Assembly (NCBI GenBank): GCA_030681645.1
Contig: JAUXRX010000005.1
Coordinates: forward strand, 124,001 to 188,000
Reading direction: 5' to 3'
DNA from: Archangium sp.
GTDB taxonomy: Bacteria > Myxococcota > Myxococcia > Myxococcales > Myxococcaceae
Length of the DNA: 64,000 nucleotides
The notes under the pieces are model-generated. The model was not told the origin of the DNA. It saw only the letters and a program-made list of their open reading frames with translations, and did no database searches. The position numbers and the translations under genes were made by a program. This document shows positions 16,672 to 25,332 of the stretch, one piece after another. Each line of letters opens with the position of its first letter. Position 1 is the first letter of the stretch.

Positions 16672-18348
16672 TCAGGCGCTCAGGCCCAACTCTTTGATGC
16701 GACGGTAGAGCGTGGAGCGCGAGACGCCCAGCTGCTCGGCCGTGCGCTCGACGTCGCCGTCCTTCGTTTCGAGGGCCGTCGTGATTTCACTCCGCTCAAA
16801 AGCCTCGAGGCGCTGCTGCAGGGTCCCCGGGCCCGCCCTGGCTGGGCTGCGCAGCAGTGGGCTCAAGCAGGCCGTGTCGACGAGCTGCCCAGGCACGACG
16901 AAGACCGCCGCGCGCTCCATTTCCGCGCGCAGCTGCCGCACGTTGCCTGGCCACGGGTACTCGTTCAGCAACTCCATCACAGCCTTCGAGAGCCCGCGCG
17001 CCTCCACCCCACGCGTCTTCAGCGCCTGCGCGAGGAAGTGCACCGCCAGGGCAGGAATGTCAGCGCGCCGCGCTCGGAGCGGCGGCAGCTCGGCCTGCCA
17101 ACCCGCGAGCCGATAGAAGAGATCGAGGCGGAACCGGCCCGCCGCCACTTCTGCAGACAGATCGCGATGCGTCGCCGCGATGACCCGAACCCGCGCCGGG
17201 CGATGCGTCGTCGAGCCGAGGCGGCACACCCGGCGCTCCTCCAGCACACGGAGGATGCGCGCCTGCGTGTCGAGCGCCATGTCGCCGATCTCATCGAGGA
17301 ACAACGTGCCTTCGTCCGCAGCCTCGAAGATGCCCGGCCGCGCCTCGACCCCCGTGGCCACGCCGCGCTCCACGCCGAAGAGCTGCGCCTCGAGGAGATC
17401 GCGCGCGAGCGCCGCGCAGTTGAGCGCCACGAAGGGCCCTTTCGCCCGTGGCGAGGTCTCGTGCACGTGACGGGCGAGCAGCTCCTTACCCGTGCCCGAC
17501 TCACCGAGGACGAGCACACTCACCTCGGCCGCAGCGATGCGCGTCGCGTCGCGGTAGAGCGCCTGCATCGAGGGCACCGCCGAGCCCGGCTCGGGCATCC
17601 GTGCGTTCATCACGGTCGGAGCGAGCGCCACCCGCCTCTTGGCAGCCAGGTGAAGCAGGCTCGCGACCACGCTCAACACGGGCGCCAGGGTCTGCCAGTG
17701 CGATTCCGACAAGAGCACCGCGCGAAGCTCGAAGTCGCCGCGCTGCACCCGGCGGAGCTCCGGTGCCGCAGACGAGCCACGCTCGAACAAAAGCGCCTCT
17801 GGCTCTGCACTCACGTCGACGATCTCGAGGCTCGAGAGGGGAAGACTGGTGCTCAGCGCCCCACCGGCGCTCACGGCGAGTTCGTTCACCGACGCTCCCC
17901 GGCTCAGCTGCTCATGCAACGAGGGCAGCCCTTCCCGAACGAAGGAATCGGCTGCCAGCAGGCCGACCGTCACTCCACTCGCCTCGGGCTGCACGCGCGT
18001 TCCGGCGGGTTCAGGCAAGCGCGGCTCGGCGGGCTCGAGGTCTGACCTGCTGATCGCCTCGATCATCAACTCGACTTGTCCGAGGCGGAGCAGCGCGCCC
18101 AGGCCCAGCCGCGCTCGCGTGGCGCCCAGCTTCACCTCGCCCAGGTAGCTGCCGTTACGCGAAGCGAGATCGATGACCTCCACCGATCCATTCGCCACCT
18201 CGAGGCGCGCGTGCCGCCGGGACACTGAGGGGTGCCTGAGCACCACGTCGCAGTCAGGGCTTGAGCCGAGCATGAACTGCCCGTCCTCCAACACGAAGGA
18301 GAGGGAATCTGGCTGGCCAACGCTGATAAGTCGAAGGCAATCGCCCAT
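16672..18348 (-). CDS. FHA-domain sigma-54-type transcription activator with altered GAFTGA loop
   Basis: A 558-residue regulator. An FHA domain (about 5-95) shows the phosphothreonine-binding pattern GSSPDCDVVL...SVSRRHARLEV...SRNGSYLG. The AAA+ domain has Walker A GESGTGKE at 282-289 and Walker B LFLDEIG at 349-355. A Fis-type helix-turn-helix ends the protein (AEQLGVSRSTLYRRIKELG). The loop that contacts sigma-54, normally GAFTGA, reads GVATGV at about 329-334. This may weaken or remove sigma-54 activation. The start ATG 18348 gives a clean FHA start. It is divergent from a Ser/Thr kinase gene 70 bases away, so that kinase is the natural partner to create the pThr ligand; this is inference. 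Confidence 0.92.
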   Translation of the reverse strand: MGDCLRLISVGQPDSLSFVLEDGQFMLGSSPDCDVVLRHPSVSRRHARLEVANGSVEVIDLASRNGSYLGEVKLGATRARLGLGALLRLGQVELMIEAISRSDLEPAEPRLPEPAGTRVQPEASGVTVGLLAADSFVREGLPSLHEQLSRGASVNELAVSAGGALSTSLPLSSLEIVDVSAEPEALLFERGSSAAPELRRVQRGDFELRAVLLSESHWQTLAPVLSVVASLLHLAAKRRVALAPTVMNARMPEPGSAVPSMQALYRDATRIAAAEVSVLVLGESGTGKELLARHVHETSPRAKGPFVALNCAALARDLLEAQLFGVERGVATGVEARPGIFEAADEGTLFLDEIGDMALDTQARILRVLEERRVCRLGSTTHRPARVRVIAATHRDLSAEVAAGRFRLDLFYRLAGWQAELPPLRARRADIPALAVHFLAQALKTRGVEARGLSKAVMELLNEYPWPGNVRQLRAEMERAAVFVVPGQLVDTACLSPLLRSPARAGPGTLQQRLEAFERSEITTALETKDGDVERTAEQLGVSRSTLYRRIKELGLSA

Positions 18349-18418
18349 GGAGCAAGCATCGGGCAGATGTGGCCGGGTTTTCCAGCGCCGTGGTTTGACG
18401 CTATGAAAGAAATACAAC

Positions 18419-19975
18419 ATGGGCGGGGTGAACGAGGCGGGTCGATATTCGACTGGCGTGCTGATTGGCGCGGGCGCGAGCGGCGAGGTCTATCGTGCGT
18501 GGGATCAACACGCGCGCTGCTGGGTCGCCCTCAAGTTCCTCCGCAACAACGAGCCCCGTCTCATCGAGCGGCTGTTCCGTGAGGCCCACGCCCAGGCGGT
18601 GCTCTCCCATCCCTCGGTCTGCCGCGTCTACGAGGTGGGGGAAGTCGACGGCCGGCACTTCATCGCCATGCAGTTGATCGAGGGCCAATCGCTCGACACC
18701 GTGCTCGGGCGACTGACGGTTCGGCAGCGAATCGAGCTGCTGTGCGACGTAGCCGAGGCCGTGCACCAGGCCAACGAGCGCGGCCTCGTTCACCGCGACC
18801 TCAAGCCCAGCAACGTGCTGATCGAGTTCGCCGCCGGCGGGCCGCGCGCGTACATCACCGACTTTGGAGTCGTTCACGAGGCAGGCCTCCCCCGGCTCAC
18901 GCGCGCCGGGGAGATCATCGGTACGCCAAGCTTCATGGCGCCCGAGCAGGCGCGCGCAGAAGACCCGCAGGTCAGCGCAGCGACCGACGTCTACGGCCTG
19001 GGTGCGACGCTCTTCTACGCGCTCACGGGCAAGCCGCCCTTCGAGCGCGACAGCGTGATCGAGACCCTCATCGAGGTCGTGCAGCGGCCAGCGCCGGGCA
19101 TTCGCGATGTCGACCCTCGGTTGCCAGCGGCGCTCGGGCGCATCGTCAAGAAGTGTCTGGAAAAGGAGCCGCGCGACCGCTTTGCAGACGTGCGAGCACT
19201 GGTGACTGCGCTGCGCGATTTCCTGAACACGCAAGAGCCCGCCGGGCCCAGGGGCCAGCGATGGAAGGCCGTGAGCACGCTCGCAGCCGCCGTGGTGGTG
19301 CTGACGGCCGTGGCCCTGCCGAGAGGAGTTGCAGCGCCTTGTGCGGAGGTGCCCAGACCGATCGCCCGGTGGGATGGCGAGGGCCAGGGCGATCAGGACG
19401 TCGAGGGGATGGTGGGCGAAGCCTTCCACTTCGACGGCAAGAACGTCATCGAGCTGGAGGCCACGGTGCCCCGCCGCGCGCTTTCCGTCGAGGCGTGGAT
19501 CAAGCCCGAGTCGCTCGACCACAACTGGCAGCGAATCGTCTCGAAGACGCACGATGACGACTCCCTCGGTTCGACGTTCATCCTCGGGATCTCCGGCCGT
19601 GGAGGCATCTACTTCGGGCTCTTCGCCGGTGATTCGCAAGCGTGGATCGAGACCGCGACGCGCGTCGAGCTGCAGCGATGGAACCACATCGCCGGCGTCT
19701 GGGATGGCGAGCGTATGACCACCTATCTCAACGGGGTTCTGCAACCCGAGTCCGAGCGCTTCAACTGGGAGCTGAACCAAACGGCGCAGCCGCTGCGACT
19801 CGGGCGCGGCGACACGAATTGGTACTCGTTCAAGGGCAGCGTCGACGAAGTGTCACTCTACGACCGAGGTCTGAAGCCGGAGGAGATCGCCGCGATCTTC
19901 TCCGCCGGCTCGTCGGGCAAGTGCAAGGAAGAACAACCCGGCAAACCGGGAGCACCAGGAAAGGAGAGGCGGTGA
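18419..19975 (+). CDS. Hanks-type Ser/Thr kinase with extracellular LamG-like domain
   Basis: A 518-residue membrane kinase. The kinase domain (about 12-270) has the Gly loop IGAGASGEV, Lys39, HRDLKPSN at 125-132, DFG at 148-150 and APE near 174. A transmembrane helix follows at about 284-302. The outer part (about 315-500) is a concanavalin/LamG-like jelly roll, seen from LSVEAWIKPE, WNHIAGVWDGERMTTYLNG and FKGSVDEVSLYDRGLKPEEI. Such domains bind glycans or proteins, so the kinase probably senses an extracellular sugar or surface ligand. The tail ends with a short Lys/Gly/Pro-rich segment. The gene is divergent from the FHA activator, forming a likely kinase-regulator pair. Confidence 0.92.
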   Translation: MGGVNEAGRYSTGVLIGAGASGEVYRAWDQHARCWVALKFLRNNEPRLIERLFREAHAQAVLSHPSVCRVYEVGEVDGRHFIAMQLIEGQSLDTVLGRLTVRQRIELLCDVAEAVHQANERGLVHRDLKPSNVLIEFAAGGPRAYITDFGVVHEAGLPRLTRAGEIIGTPSFMAPEQARAEDPQVSAATDVYGLGATLFYALTGKPPFERDSVIETLIEVVQRPAPGIRDVDPRLPAALGRIVKKCLEKEPRDRFADVRALVTALRDFLNTQEPAGPRGQRWKAVSTLAAAVVVLTAVALPRGVAAPCAEVPRPIARWDGEGQGDQDVEGMVGEAFHFDGKNVIELEATVPRRALSVEAWIKPESLDHNWQRIVSKTHDDDSLGSTFILGISGRGGIYFGLFAGDSQAWIETATRVELQRWNHIAGVWDGERMTTYLNGVLQPESERFNWELNQTAQPLRLGRGDTNWYSFKGSVDEVSLYDRGLKPEEIAAIFSAGSSGKCKEEQPGKPGAPGKERR

Positions 19976-20344
19976 GAGGTGCAGCAGGACCGGGCGAGGT
20001 CAACGGGTGGCGAAGATGGGCGGACGCACCTCTGGCGCGACTGCTGTGGTCGGGGTGAAGCGGACGGGCTCCTTCACAGCGAGAGGAGCAGTGGCCGGAG
20101 GGAACACCCGCGAGGGGAGCGCGACGCCGCGCTCTGCGAGCCGCGTGCTTCCGCCTGCTTGCGGGTGGAATGGAGACTCCGGATGGTGCGGCGGCCACCG
20201 CAGGGGCATTGCAGCACGTCGGTGCCGAACGTCCTCTGGTGAAACGCCATCCTCCTCCGGTATTCGCGCTCGCCTCGCCGCTGTGGGCCTGCATCCCCCA
20301 GCAGCTGCCGGCCTCAGGCCTGCGAGGCCAGGCAGAGCGGCTCG
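19976..20344. other. Gap without a recognised gene
   Basis: These 369 bases follow the LamG kinase and run up to the fossil deoC end. Frames are open on both strands, as is usual at this GC, but none has a signal peptide, domain motif or ribosome site that convinces. It may be remains of sequence caught in the duplication described at 20345-20640. Confidence 0.4.
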
Positions 20345-20640
20345 TCAGTACTTCGAGGTCGCCGTCGTGCCGGTGACGATGGCGATCGAAGCCGAGGCGG
20401 TGCGCCGCACCACCGCCAGGTTCATGCGATTGGTGCCGCCGCCGAGCGCCGCGCAGGCCGGCGGTGCCGAACTCGAGCGAGGCGCCGAAGCGGTCCTCGA
20501 GCTCCTTCCAGTCCTGCTTCTTCAGCAACGCGCGCACTTCCGCCGCGGTCTTCGTGTCGGGGTCACCGTCGGCCCATTCCGCTGCCACCGCTGCAAGGCG
20601 TTGCTGGTCCATGGGGCGGAGGATTGCGGCAAGCAGGGGG
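20345..20640 (-). pseudogene. Chimeric remnant: 5' end of mutase gene joined to 3' end of deoC
   Basis: Read on the minus strand, 20612-20400 matches the first about 215 bases of the intact mutase gene (11799-11585) with roughly ten mismatches and a 2-base deletion. It then passes directly into 20397-20345, which matches the last about 53 bases of deoC (21567-21513) with two or three mismatches. The junction at 20392-20399 is CCGAGGCG, present in both parents (11577-11584 and 21560-21567). The homology continues about 25 bases upstream of the mutase start. This is the mark of a duplicated mutase-deoC pair that collapsed by deletion between 8-base microhomologies. The 2-base deletion breaks the frame, so no functional product is expected. 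Confidence 0.88.
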
Positions 20641-20675
20641 AACGGGGAAAAGAATTGTCCGGCCCACCTCGAAGT

Positions 20676-21065
20676 TCATCGCAGGTCGAACTCGAGAGCG
20701 AGGCTGGTCATCCACCGCTCGGGGCCGCTGAGCCCCACGCCCAGCGCGAGGGTGAGGGCGCCCCACCCCCAGCCGAAGTCGATCACGCCGAGGAGCCGGT
20801 GCGCCTGCTCGCTCAGAGGCGCCTGGCTGACCTGCGGGCCCAGCGCCACCGAGTACTCGGTTCCCACGGCCAGAAAGGGGAAGACCTGTACCGAGGCCCT
20901 GAAGCCCGCCTCGACCTCGAGTTGGCCGGCCAGCGTGTTGCCCAGGGGCTGCTCGTTGACCGGGCTCGCGACCAGGCTGAGCCACGCCGGCAGGGCCCGC
21001 GACTCCTCTTCCGCCCGGCAGGGCAGGGCGACCAGCGGCAGCACCACGAGCACCCAGCGACTCAT
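20676..21065 (-). CDS. Small predicted outer-membrane protein
   Basis: A 129-residue product with an N-terminal signal peptide (MSRWVLVVLPLVALPCRAEE) and alternating strand-like segments (VEAGFRASVQVFPFLAVGTEY, GWGWGALTLALGVGL), ending MTSLALEFDL. This looks like a small beta-barrel or the end of one. ATG 21065 was chosen because it starts the signal peptide. The neighbours are the fossil mutase/deoC scar and a small membrane protein gene. No specific family is recognised. Confidence 0.6.
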   Translation of the reverse strand: MSRWVLVVLPLVALPCRAEEESRALPAWLSLVASPVNEQPLGNTLAGQLEVEAGFRASVQVFPFLAVGTEYSVALGPQVSQAPLSEQAHRLLGVIDFGWGWGALTLALGVGLSGPERWMTSLALEFDLR

Positions 21066-21151
21066 GGTCCGGACTGTCGCGGCTACGACTTTGCGATTCA
21101 ACGTCAAAATCAAGACAAGCTGATGACTTGACGCGAATCGTCAAGCAATTC

Positions 21152-21379
21152 TTATCTGAATGAGCTCCCCCGCAACTCGGCCCGGGTGGCTGGCTGGCGC
21201 ACGTAGCGCTCGATGGTCTTCATCAACGAGTTCGCGTCGAGGCCGAACTGGCTCGACCAGATGGTCAACGGCGCGCCCCTGTACGCGAGCGACTGGCCGA
21301 ACTTCTTGCCGGCGCCGTCGCGCTTCGCCTCGGGCACCGTCATGACCAGCGCGGCGAGGTTGATCGGCGTCAGCAGCAC
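21152..21379 (-). CDS. Small protein, possibly the second half of a frameshifted membrane protein
   Basis: A 75-residue frame from GTG 21379 starts in a hydrophobic stretch (LLTPINLAALVMTV) and continues as a charged, soluble tail with Arg/Lys. It begins three bases before the stop-adjacent end of the frame at 21382-21513, which encodes another hydrophobic segment. Reading back one base at the junction would join them into a two-helix protein of about 120 residues. It is therefore either a separate coupled gene or the C-terminal part of a broken one. No family is recognised. Confidence 0.5.
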   Translation of the reverse strand: MLLTPINLAALVMTVPEAKRDGAGKKFGQSLAYRGAPLTIWSSQFGLDANSLMKTIERYVRQPATRAELRGSSFR

Positions 21380-21381
21380 GA

Positions 21382-21513
21382 TCAGGCGAGCCCGAAGAAC
21401 CCCACGTTGCCCAGGCCGAGGCGCCAGTCACCCAGCGCGGTGACCAGCAGCCCCAGGCACACGAAGCCCAGGCTGACGGCGAGCAGCAGCCCCAGCCGGA
21501 CCCGAGGGGTCAT
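21382..21513 (-). CDS. Small membrane peptide coupled to deoC
   Basis: A 43-residue frame with one strong membrane helix (LGLLLAVSLGFVCLGLLVTA) and a Gly-rich end. The ATG overlaps the deoC stop (TGATG at 21511-21515), which indicates coupled translation. It stops with TGA at 21382-21384 just before the frame at 21379. It may be the N-terminal half of one gene with that frame. Function unknown. Confidence 0.5.
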   Translation of the reverse strand: MTPRVRLGLLLAVSLGFVCLGLLVTALGDWRLGLGNVGFFGLA

Positions 21514-22424
21514 CAGTACTTCGAGGTCGACGTCGTGCCGGTGACGATGGCGATCGAGGCCGAGGCGCCGATGCGGTTGGCGCCTGCGTTGATCATCTTC
21601 ATCGCGTCTTCGGTCGAGCGAACGCCGCCCGACGCCTTCACGCCCACGTCGTCGCCGACGATGCGCCGCATGAGGGCCACGTCTTCCGCGGTCGCCCCGC
21701 CCTGCGCGAACCCGGTCGAGGTCTTCACGAAGGCCGCGCCCGCCGCCTTGGCCAGCGCGCAGGCGATGATCTTCTCTTCGTCCTTCAGCTGAGAGGTCTC
21801 GAGGATCACCTTCACCGGCCAGGGCTTCGCGGCGTTGACGACCGCCTCGATGTCCTTCTGCACCAGCGCGTAGTCCTTCGAGCGCAGCGCGCCGATGTTG
21901 ATGACGGTGTCGATTTCCTTCGCGCCGCAGCGCACCGCCTCGCGGGTCTCGAAGGCCTTCGCCGAGGGCACGCCGGCGCCCAGCGGAAAGCCGACCACGG
22001 CGATCGCCAGCACCGGCGAGCCATGGAGCGCGCGCGCCGCGGTGCCCACGTTGATCGAGTTCACGCACACGGTGGCGAAGCCGTACTTCTTCGCTTCCTC
22101 ACACAGCTTGAGCACCTCTTCGCGGGTGGCCTCGGGCTTGAGCAGGGTGTGGTCGATGAACTGGGCGATGTCCTTGCTGGTGCGCAGGCGATCGGGCGTG
22201 ACCCGCTCGGTCAGGCCGTGGCGTACCGACAGCGACGTCCCACACGTGTCGTGGTTGGCGCACTCGAAGCACGACGGCGCGCAGTCGGCGGCCGCGGTCT
22301 CGGCCTTGCTGCCCTTCGAGGGCCCGGTGGTGCAGGGCTCTTCCTTGCCCACGCGCAGCGCGTCGAGGCGCCGCTTCACGCGGTCCGTAATGTCGTCCAC
22401 CAGGGCGTTGACGTCGTTGGACAT
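21513..22424 (-). CDS. deoC: Deoxyribose-phosphate aldolase with Cys-rich N-terminal extension
   Basis: A 303-residue aldolase that splits 2-deoxyribose 5-phosphate into glyceraldehyde 3-phosphate and acetaldehyde in nucleoside breakdown. The TIM-barrel core begins near residue 88 (FIDHTLLKP). The Schiff-base Lys234 lies in [10 protein letters not shown], the proton-relay Lys263 in GVKASGG, and Asp172 in EIDTVIN. Usual bacterial DeoC is about 220-260 residues, so about 85 residues are extra. The extension has an amphipathic helix (about 4-23), a Ser/Lys linker and five Cys (31, 48, 52, 55, 61) in a cluster ending [15 protein letters not shown]. It may bind metal or target the enzyme. The stop is coupled to a small membrane peptide gene. 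Confidence 0.93.
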   Translation of the reverse strand: MSNDVNALVDDITDRVKRRLDALRVGKEEPCTTGPSKGSKAETAAADCAPSCFECANHDTCGTSLSVRHGLTERVTPDRLRTSKDIAQFIDHTLLKPEATREEVLKLCEEAKKYGFATVCVNSINVGTAARALHGSPVLAIAVVGFPLGAGVPSAKAFETREAVRCGAKEIDTVINIGALRSKDYALVQKDIEAVVNAAKPWPVKVILETSQLKDEEKIIACALAKAAGAAFVKTSTGFAQGGATAEDVALMRRIVGDDVGVKASGGVRSTEDAMKMINAGANRIGASASIAIVTGTTSTSKY

Positions 22425-22439
22425 GGGGTCACACAGATA

Positions 22440-23300
22440 TCAGCGGGAGACGCTCATCGCGAGGGCGAACACCGCCAGGTAGATGGCGACGATTCCGCCA
22501 CAGAGAAGGAGGAAGGGGATGAGCACCGCCGCCGTCGCCTTGCCCGCGGTCGTCTTGTGCAGGTGCATGTTGGCGATGATGCGCAGCACGACCGACCAGA
22601 GCGGAAAGACGTACAGGCTGCAGAAGGGCAACAGGCCCAGCAGGTAGGGCCCCATGGAGAGCGCGTGGGCCCGCACCGTCACCGTGTAGCTCTTCGGCCT
22701 GGCCCCCATCAGCATCAGCCCCAGGTGGTCGAGCCCCGAGATGAAGAGCACGCTGCCGAGCTGAACGGCGAGCAGCACCACCACGTAGATCAGCACCACC
22801 CCGACCCCGGTGCCGGCGGCCAGCAGCCAGTTGCCGTCGCCCACGCCGCGGTTGGCGCGCCCGAAGATCAGCATCGGCACGATGATCAGGGCGTAGCCCA
22901 GCATCGTCGGCCCGAAGCCCACCGCGGTCGAGAGCAGCGAGAAGAGCACCGAGCTCCCCAGCGGCGCGTCGGGCTCGGCGGTGGTGAGCGACTGGGTCGG
23001 GCTGGAGATCATCAACACCGAGGTGCGCCACCACGCCCGCCACAGGCCCAACGAACTGCGCTCGTCCCAGGGGAGCTTGCTCACCCGGCCCAGGCATTGG
23101 CTGCACAGCCAGTCGTCGCCTCGCGACGAGAGGCAGTTGCCGCAGCCGAAGGTGCCGCAGCGGGAACACGCACCGGTGGCCTTCACCTCGGGGTGGGCGG
23201 CGCACAGCGCGTCACCGGCCGGCAGCGGCAGCACCAACGAGCAGTGAAAGCAGGTCTGCTGGCCTGGCGGGTTGTAGTACCCACACGCGGGGCAATTCAC
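22440..23300 (-). CDS. Zinc-ribbon/B-box membrane protein (Yip1-like)
   Basis: A 286-residue product. GTG 23300 starts MNCPACGYYNPPGQQTC, a zinc ribbon, followed by a B-box-like Cys/His set (C-x-x-H-P...C-x-x-C-G...C-x-x-C...C-x-x-C, to about residue 65). The rest has about five membrane helices (GFGPTMLGYALIIVPMLIFG, VLIYVVVLLAVQLGSVLF, YLLGLLPFCSLYVFPLW and a C-terminal pair), as in Yip1-family or YIP-like bacterial proteins. An upstream ATG at 23348 overlaps the start of the divergent kinase gene; the zinc-ribbon start is more usual. The gene ends 16 bases from deoC on the same strand. Function unknown. Confidence 0.75.
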   Translation of the reverse strand: MNCPACGYYNPPGQQTCFHCSLVLPLPAGDALCAAHPEVKATGACSRCGTFGCGNCLSSRGDDWLCSQCLGRVSKLPWDERSSLGLWRAWWRTSVLMISSPTQSLTTAEPDAPLGSSVLFSLLSTAVGFGPTMLGYALIIVPMLIFGRANRGVGDGNWLLAAGTGVGVVLIYVVVLLAVQLGSVLFISGLDHLGLMLMGARPKSYTVTVRAHALSMGPYLLGLLPFCSLYVFPLWSVVLRIIANMHLHKTTAGKATAAVLIPFLLLCGGIVAIYLAVFALAMSVSR

Positions 23301-23346
23301 GATTCTGCAGAGCTTCCCCCAGAGTCCTCCCGGTAAGGTGTTTTTC

Positions 23347-25329
23347 ATGAGCAGCAGTCCCGCGACCCTCGAGCAGCTGTGGCAGACGCTCGGGCTCGAC
23401 TCCCTCCCGCCCGACGCCGGCAGCGCCGAGTCGCTGGGCGACACCCGCGTGCCCGACTGGGACAAGGCGACCCTCCGCCACGAGCCCACCTCGGCGCCAC
23501 CCACCACCACCGAGCGCATCGACCTCCCGCGCATCTCGTTGACGCCGCCCGTCCCCGCTCGAGGCGCGAGCTCGCCCAGCGAAGATCAACCCGGGAAGGC
23601 GGCGCTCCACCGCGACCTGGTGGTCACCGGGCTGCTGGGCGAAGGCGGCATGGGGCGGGTGCTGCTGGCGCACCAGGCCTCGCTGGGCCGCGACGTGGCG
23701 GTGAAGGTGCCGCGGGCCAACGCGTCGGTGGGCACCATCAACGCGCTCGTCTCGGAGGCGAAGATCACCGGCGGGCTCGAGCACCCCGGCGTCATCCCCG
23801 TCTATTCGATGGCCAGCGACGCCGACGGCCACCCCGCGCTGGTGATGAAGCGCGTCGACGGCGTGTCGTGGAGCATGCTCCTTCGCCACGCCGAAGACCC
23901 GGCGTGGAGCCGCATCGCCACCGGCGGCGCCGATCGCATCGACACCCACGTCGAGCTCCTGCGCCAGGTCTGCAACGCCGTCGCCTTCGCGCACCGCAAG
24001 GGCGTGCTCCACCGCGACCTCAAGCCGTCCAACGTGCTCATCGGCGAGTTCGGCGAGGTGTACGTGGCCGACTGGGGCATCGCCATCGTCAAGCCGAAGC
24101 CGGGCGAGGTGCGCAAGCCCAGCCTGGTGGGCAGCCCCGTCTACATGGCGCCCGAGATGGTGACCGGTGACGACGCGCAGATGGACGAGCGCACCGACGT
24201 CTTCCTGCTGGGCGCGACGCTGTACGAGCTGCTCACCGGGACCCCGCCGTGGACCGGCCCCGATCTCAAGTCGGTGCTCGAGGCCGCCTGGCAGTGCCAG
24301 CCGAAGCCGCCACCCCCGTCAGCGCCGCAAGAGCTGGTGGCGATCTGCGCGCGCGCCATGGCCCTGGAGAAGAAGGACCGCTACGCCTCGGCGCTCGAGT
24401 TCCGCGAGGCGCTGGGCGGCTTCCTTCGCCACCGCGGCTCGGTGCAGCTGGCGAAGGCCGCCGAGGAGCGCCTGCTCACGCTGCTGGCGACGCTGCAGAG
24501 CACCTCGAAGGAGAACGTGTACCCGCTGCTCTCGGAATGCCGCTTCGGCTTCACCCAGGCCCTGCGCGAGTGGCCCGAGAACGAGGTGGCGCGCGCCGGC
24601 CTCTCGCGGTGCATCGAGGCCACCGCGCACCACGAGATCTCGCAGGGCAACCTCGTCGCGGCCCGCGCGCTGGTGAGCGAGCTGGCGTCGGTGCCCGCCG
24701 AGCTGAAGGCCGCGCTCGCGACGCTCGAGAGATCGGCGGTCGAGTCAGAGCGGCGCCAGGCGCGCCTGGAGCACCTGAGCCAGGAGATGGATCCGCTCGT
24801 CGCCTCGCGCCAGCGCGTCTCCGTGTTCGCGGCCACCATGGTGGTGATCGTGCTCATCGTCTCCCTCCCGGCGCTCTCCCCTTCCTTGCACGAGGTGATG
24901 CTCGGGCTGGGCCGCTGGTACCTGACCGCGTTCATGGTGCCGTTGCTGGCGGTCTTCTTCCTCGCGGTGTGGATCGGGCGCCGCTCGATTCTCTCCACCC
25001 GCATCAACCGGCGCCTCACCGGCCTCGTCGCCATCTCGGGGGTGGGGGTGCTCGCCCAGCGCATCGCGGCCGCGCTGATCGGCCTCGACGTACGCCAGAC
25101 GGCGATCCAGAACTTCCTGCTGGTGATCGCCGTGTGCGTCACCGGGGGCTTCACCCTGCACTGGGGCTTCTTCTGGTCGGCCGGGGCGCTGGTGGCGGGG
25201 CTGCTCATCTCGGCGATCGTCGGCTTCGAGCCGCAGATCTTCGGGGCGGCCTCGGTGGGCGCGCTCGTGTTCGCGGTACTCTCGTGGCGCGGGTGGAAGG
25301 GCGAGTTCTCTCTCAAGCGCGAGGAGTAG
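23347..25329 (+). CDS. Hanks-type Ser/Thr protein kinase with polytopic C-terminus
   Basis: A 660-residue kinase. A Ser/Pro-rich leader (1-90) precedes the kinase domain (about 92-370) with Gly loop LGEGGMGRV, Lys120, HRDLKPSN at 222-229, DWG at 242-244 and APE near 262. A helical, tetratricopeptide-like region follows (about 375-480, with SECRFGFTQALREWPENEVA). The last 170 residues form about five membrane helices (VFAATMVVIVLIVSLPAL to VGALVFAVLSWRGW), so the sensor part is largely in the membrane. The start ATG lies in the palindrome TCATGA shared with the opposite gene. It forms an operon with the gene three bases downstream. DWG replaces DFG as in the WD40 kinase. Confidence 0.92.
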   Translation: MSSSPATLEQLWQTLGLDSLPPDAGSAESLGDTRVPDWDKATLRHEPTSAPPTTTERIDLPRISLTPPVPARGASSPSEDQPGKAALHRDLVVTGLLGEGGMGRVLLAHQASLGRDVAVKVPRANASVGTINALVSEAKITGGLEHPGVIPVYSMASDADGHPALVMKRVDGVSWSMLLRHAEDPAWSRIATGGADRIDTHVELLRQVCNAVAFAHRKGVLHRDLKPSNVLIGEFGEVYVADWGIAIVKPKPGEVRKPSLVGSPVYMAPEMVTGDDAQMDERTDVFLLGATLYELLTGTPPWTGPDLKSVLEAAWQCQPKPPPPSAPQELVAICARAMALEKKDRYASALEFREALGGFLRHRGSVQLAKAAEERLLTLLATLQSTSKENVYPLLSECRFGFTQALREWPENEVARAGLSRCIEATAHHEISQGNLVAARALVSELASVPAELKAALATLERSAVESERRQARLEHLSQEMDPLVASRQRVSVFAATMVVIVLIVSLPALSPSLHEVMLGLGRWYLTAFMVPLLAVFFLAVWIGRRSILSTRINRRLTGLVAISGVGVLAQRIAAALIGLDVRQTAIQNFLLVIAVCVTGGFTLHWGFFWSAGALVAGLLISAIVGFEPQIFGAASVGALVFAVLSWRGWKGEFSLKREE

Positions 25330-25332
25330 GAC

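Noticed and set aside
18349..18418. Sigma-70 or -24/-12 promoter between activator and kinase
   Set aside because: TTGACG is present but no -10 lies at a suitable distance, and no GG/GC pair fits a -24/-12 site.
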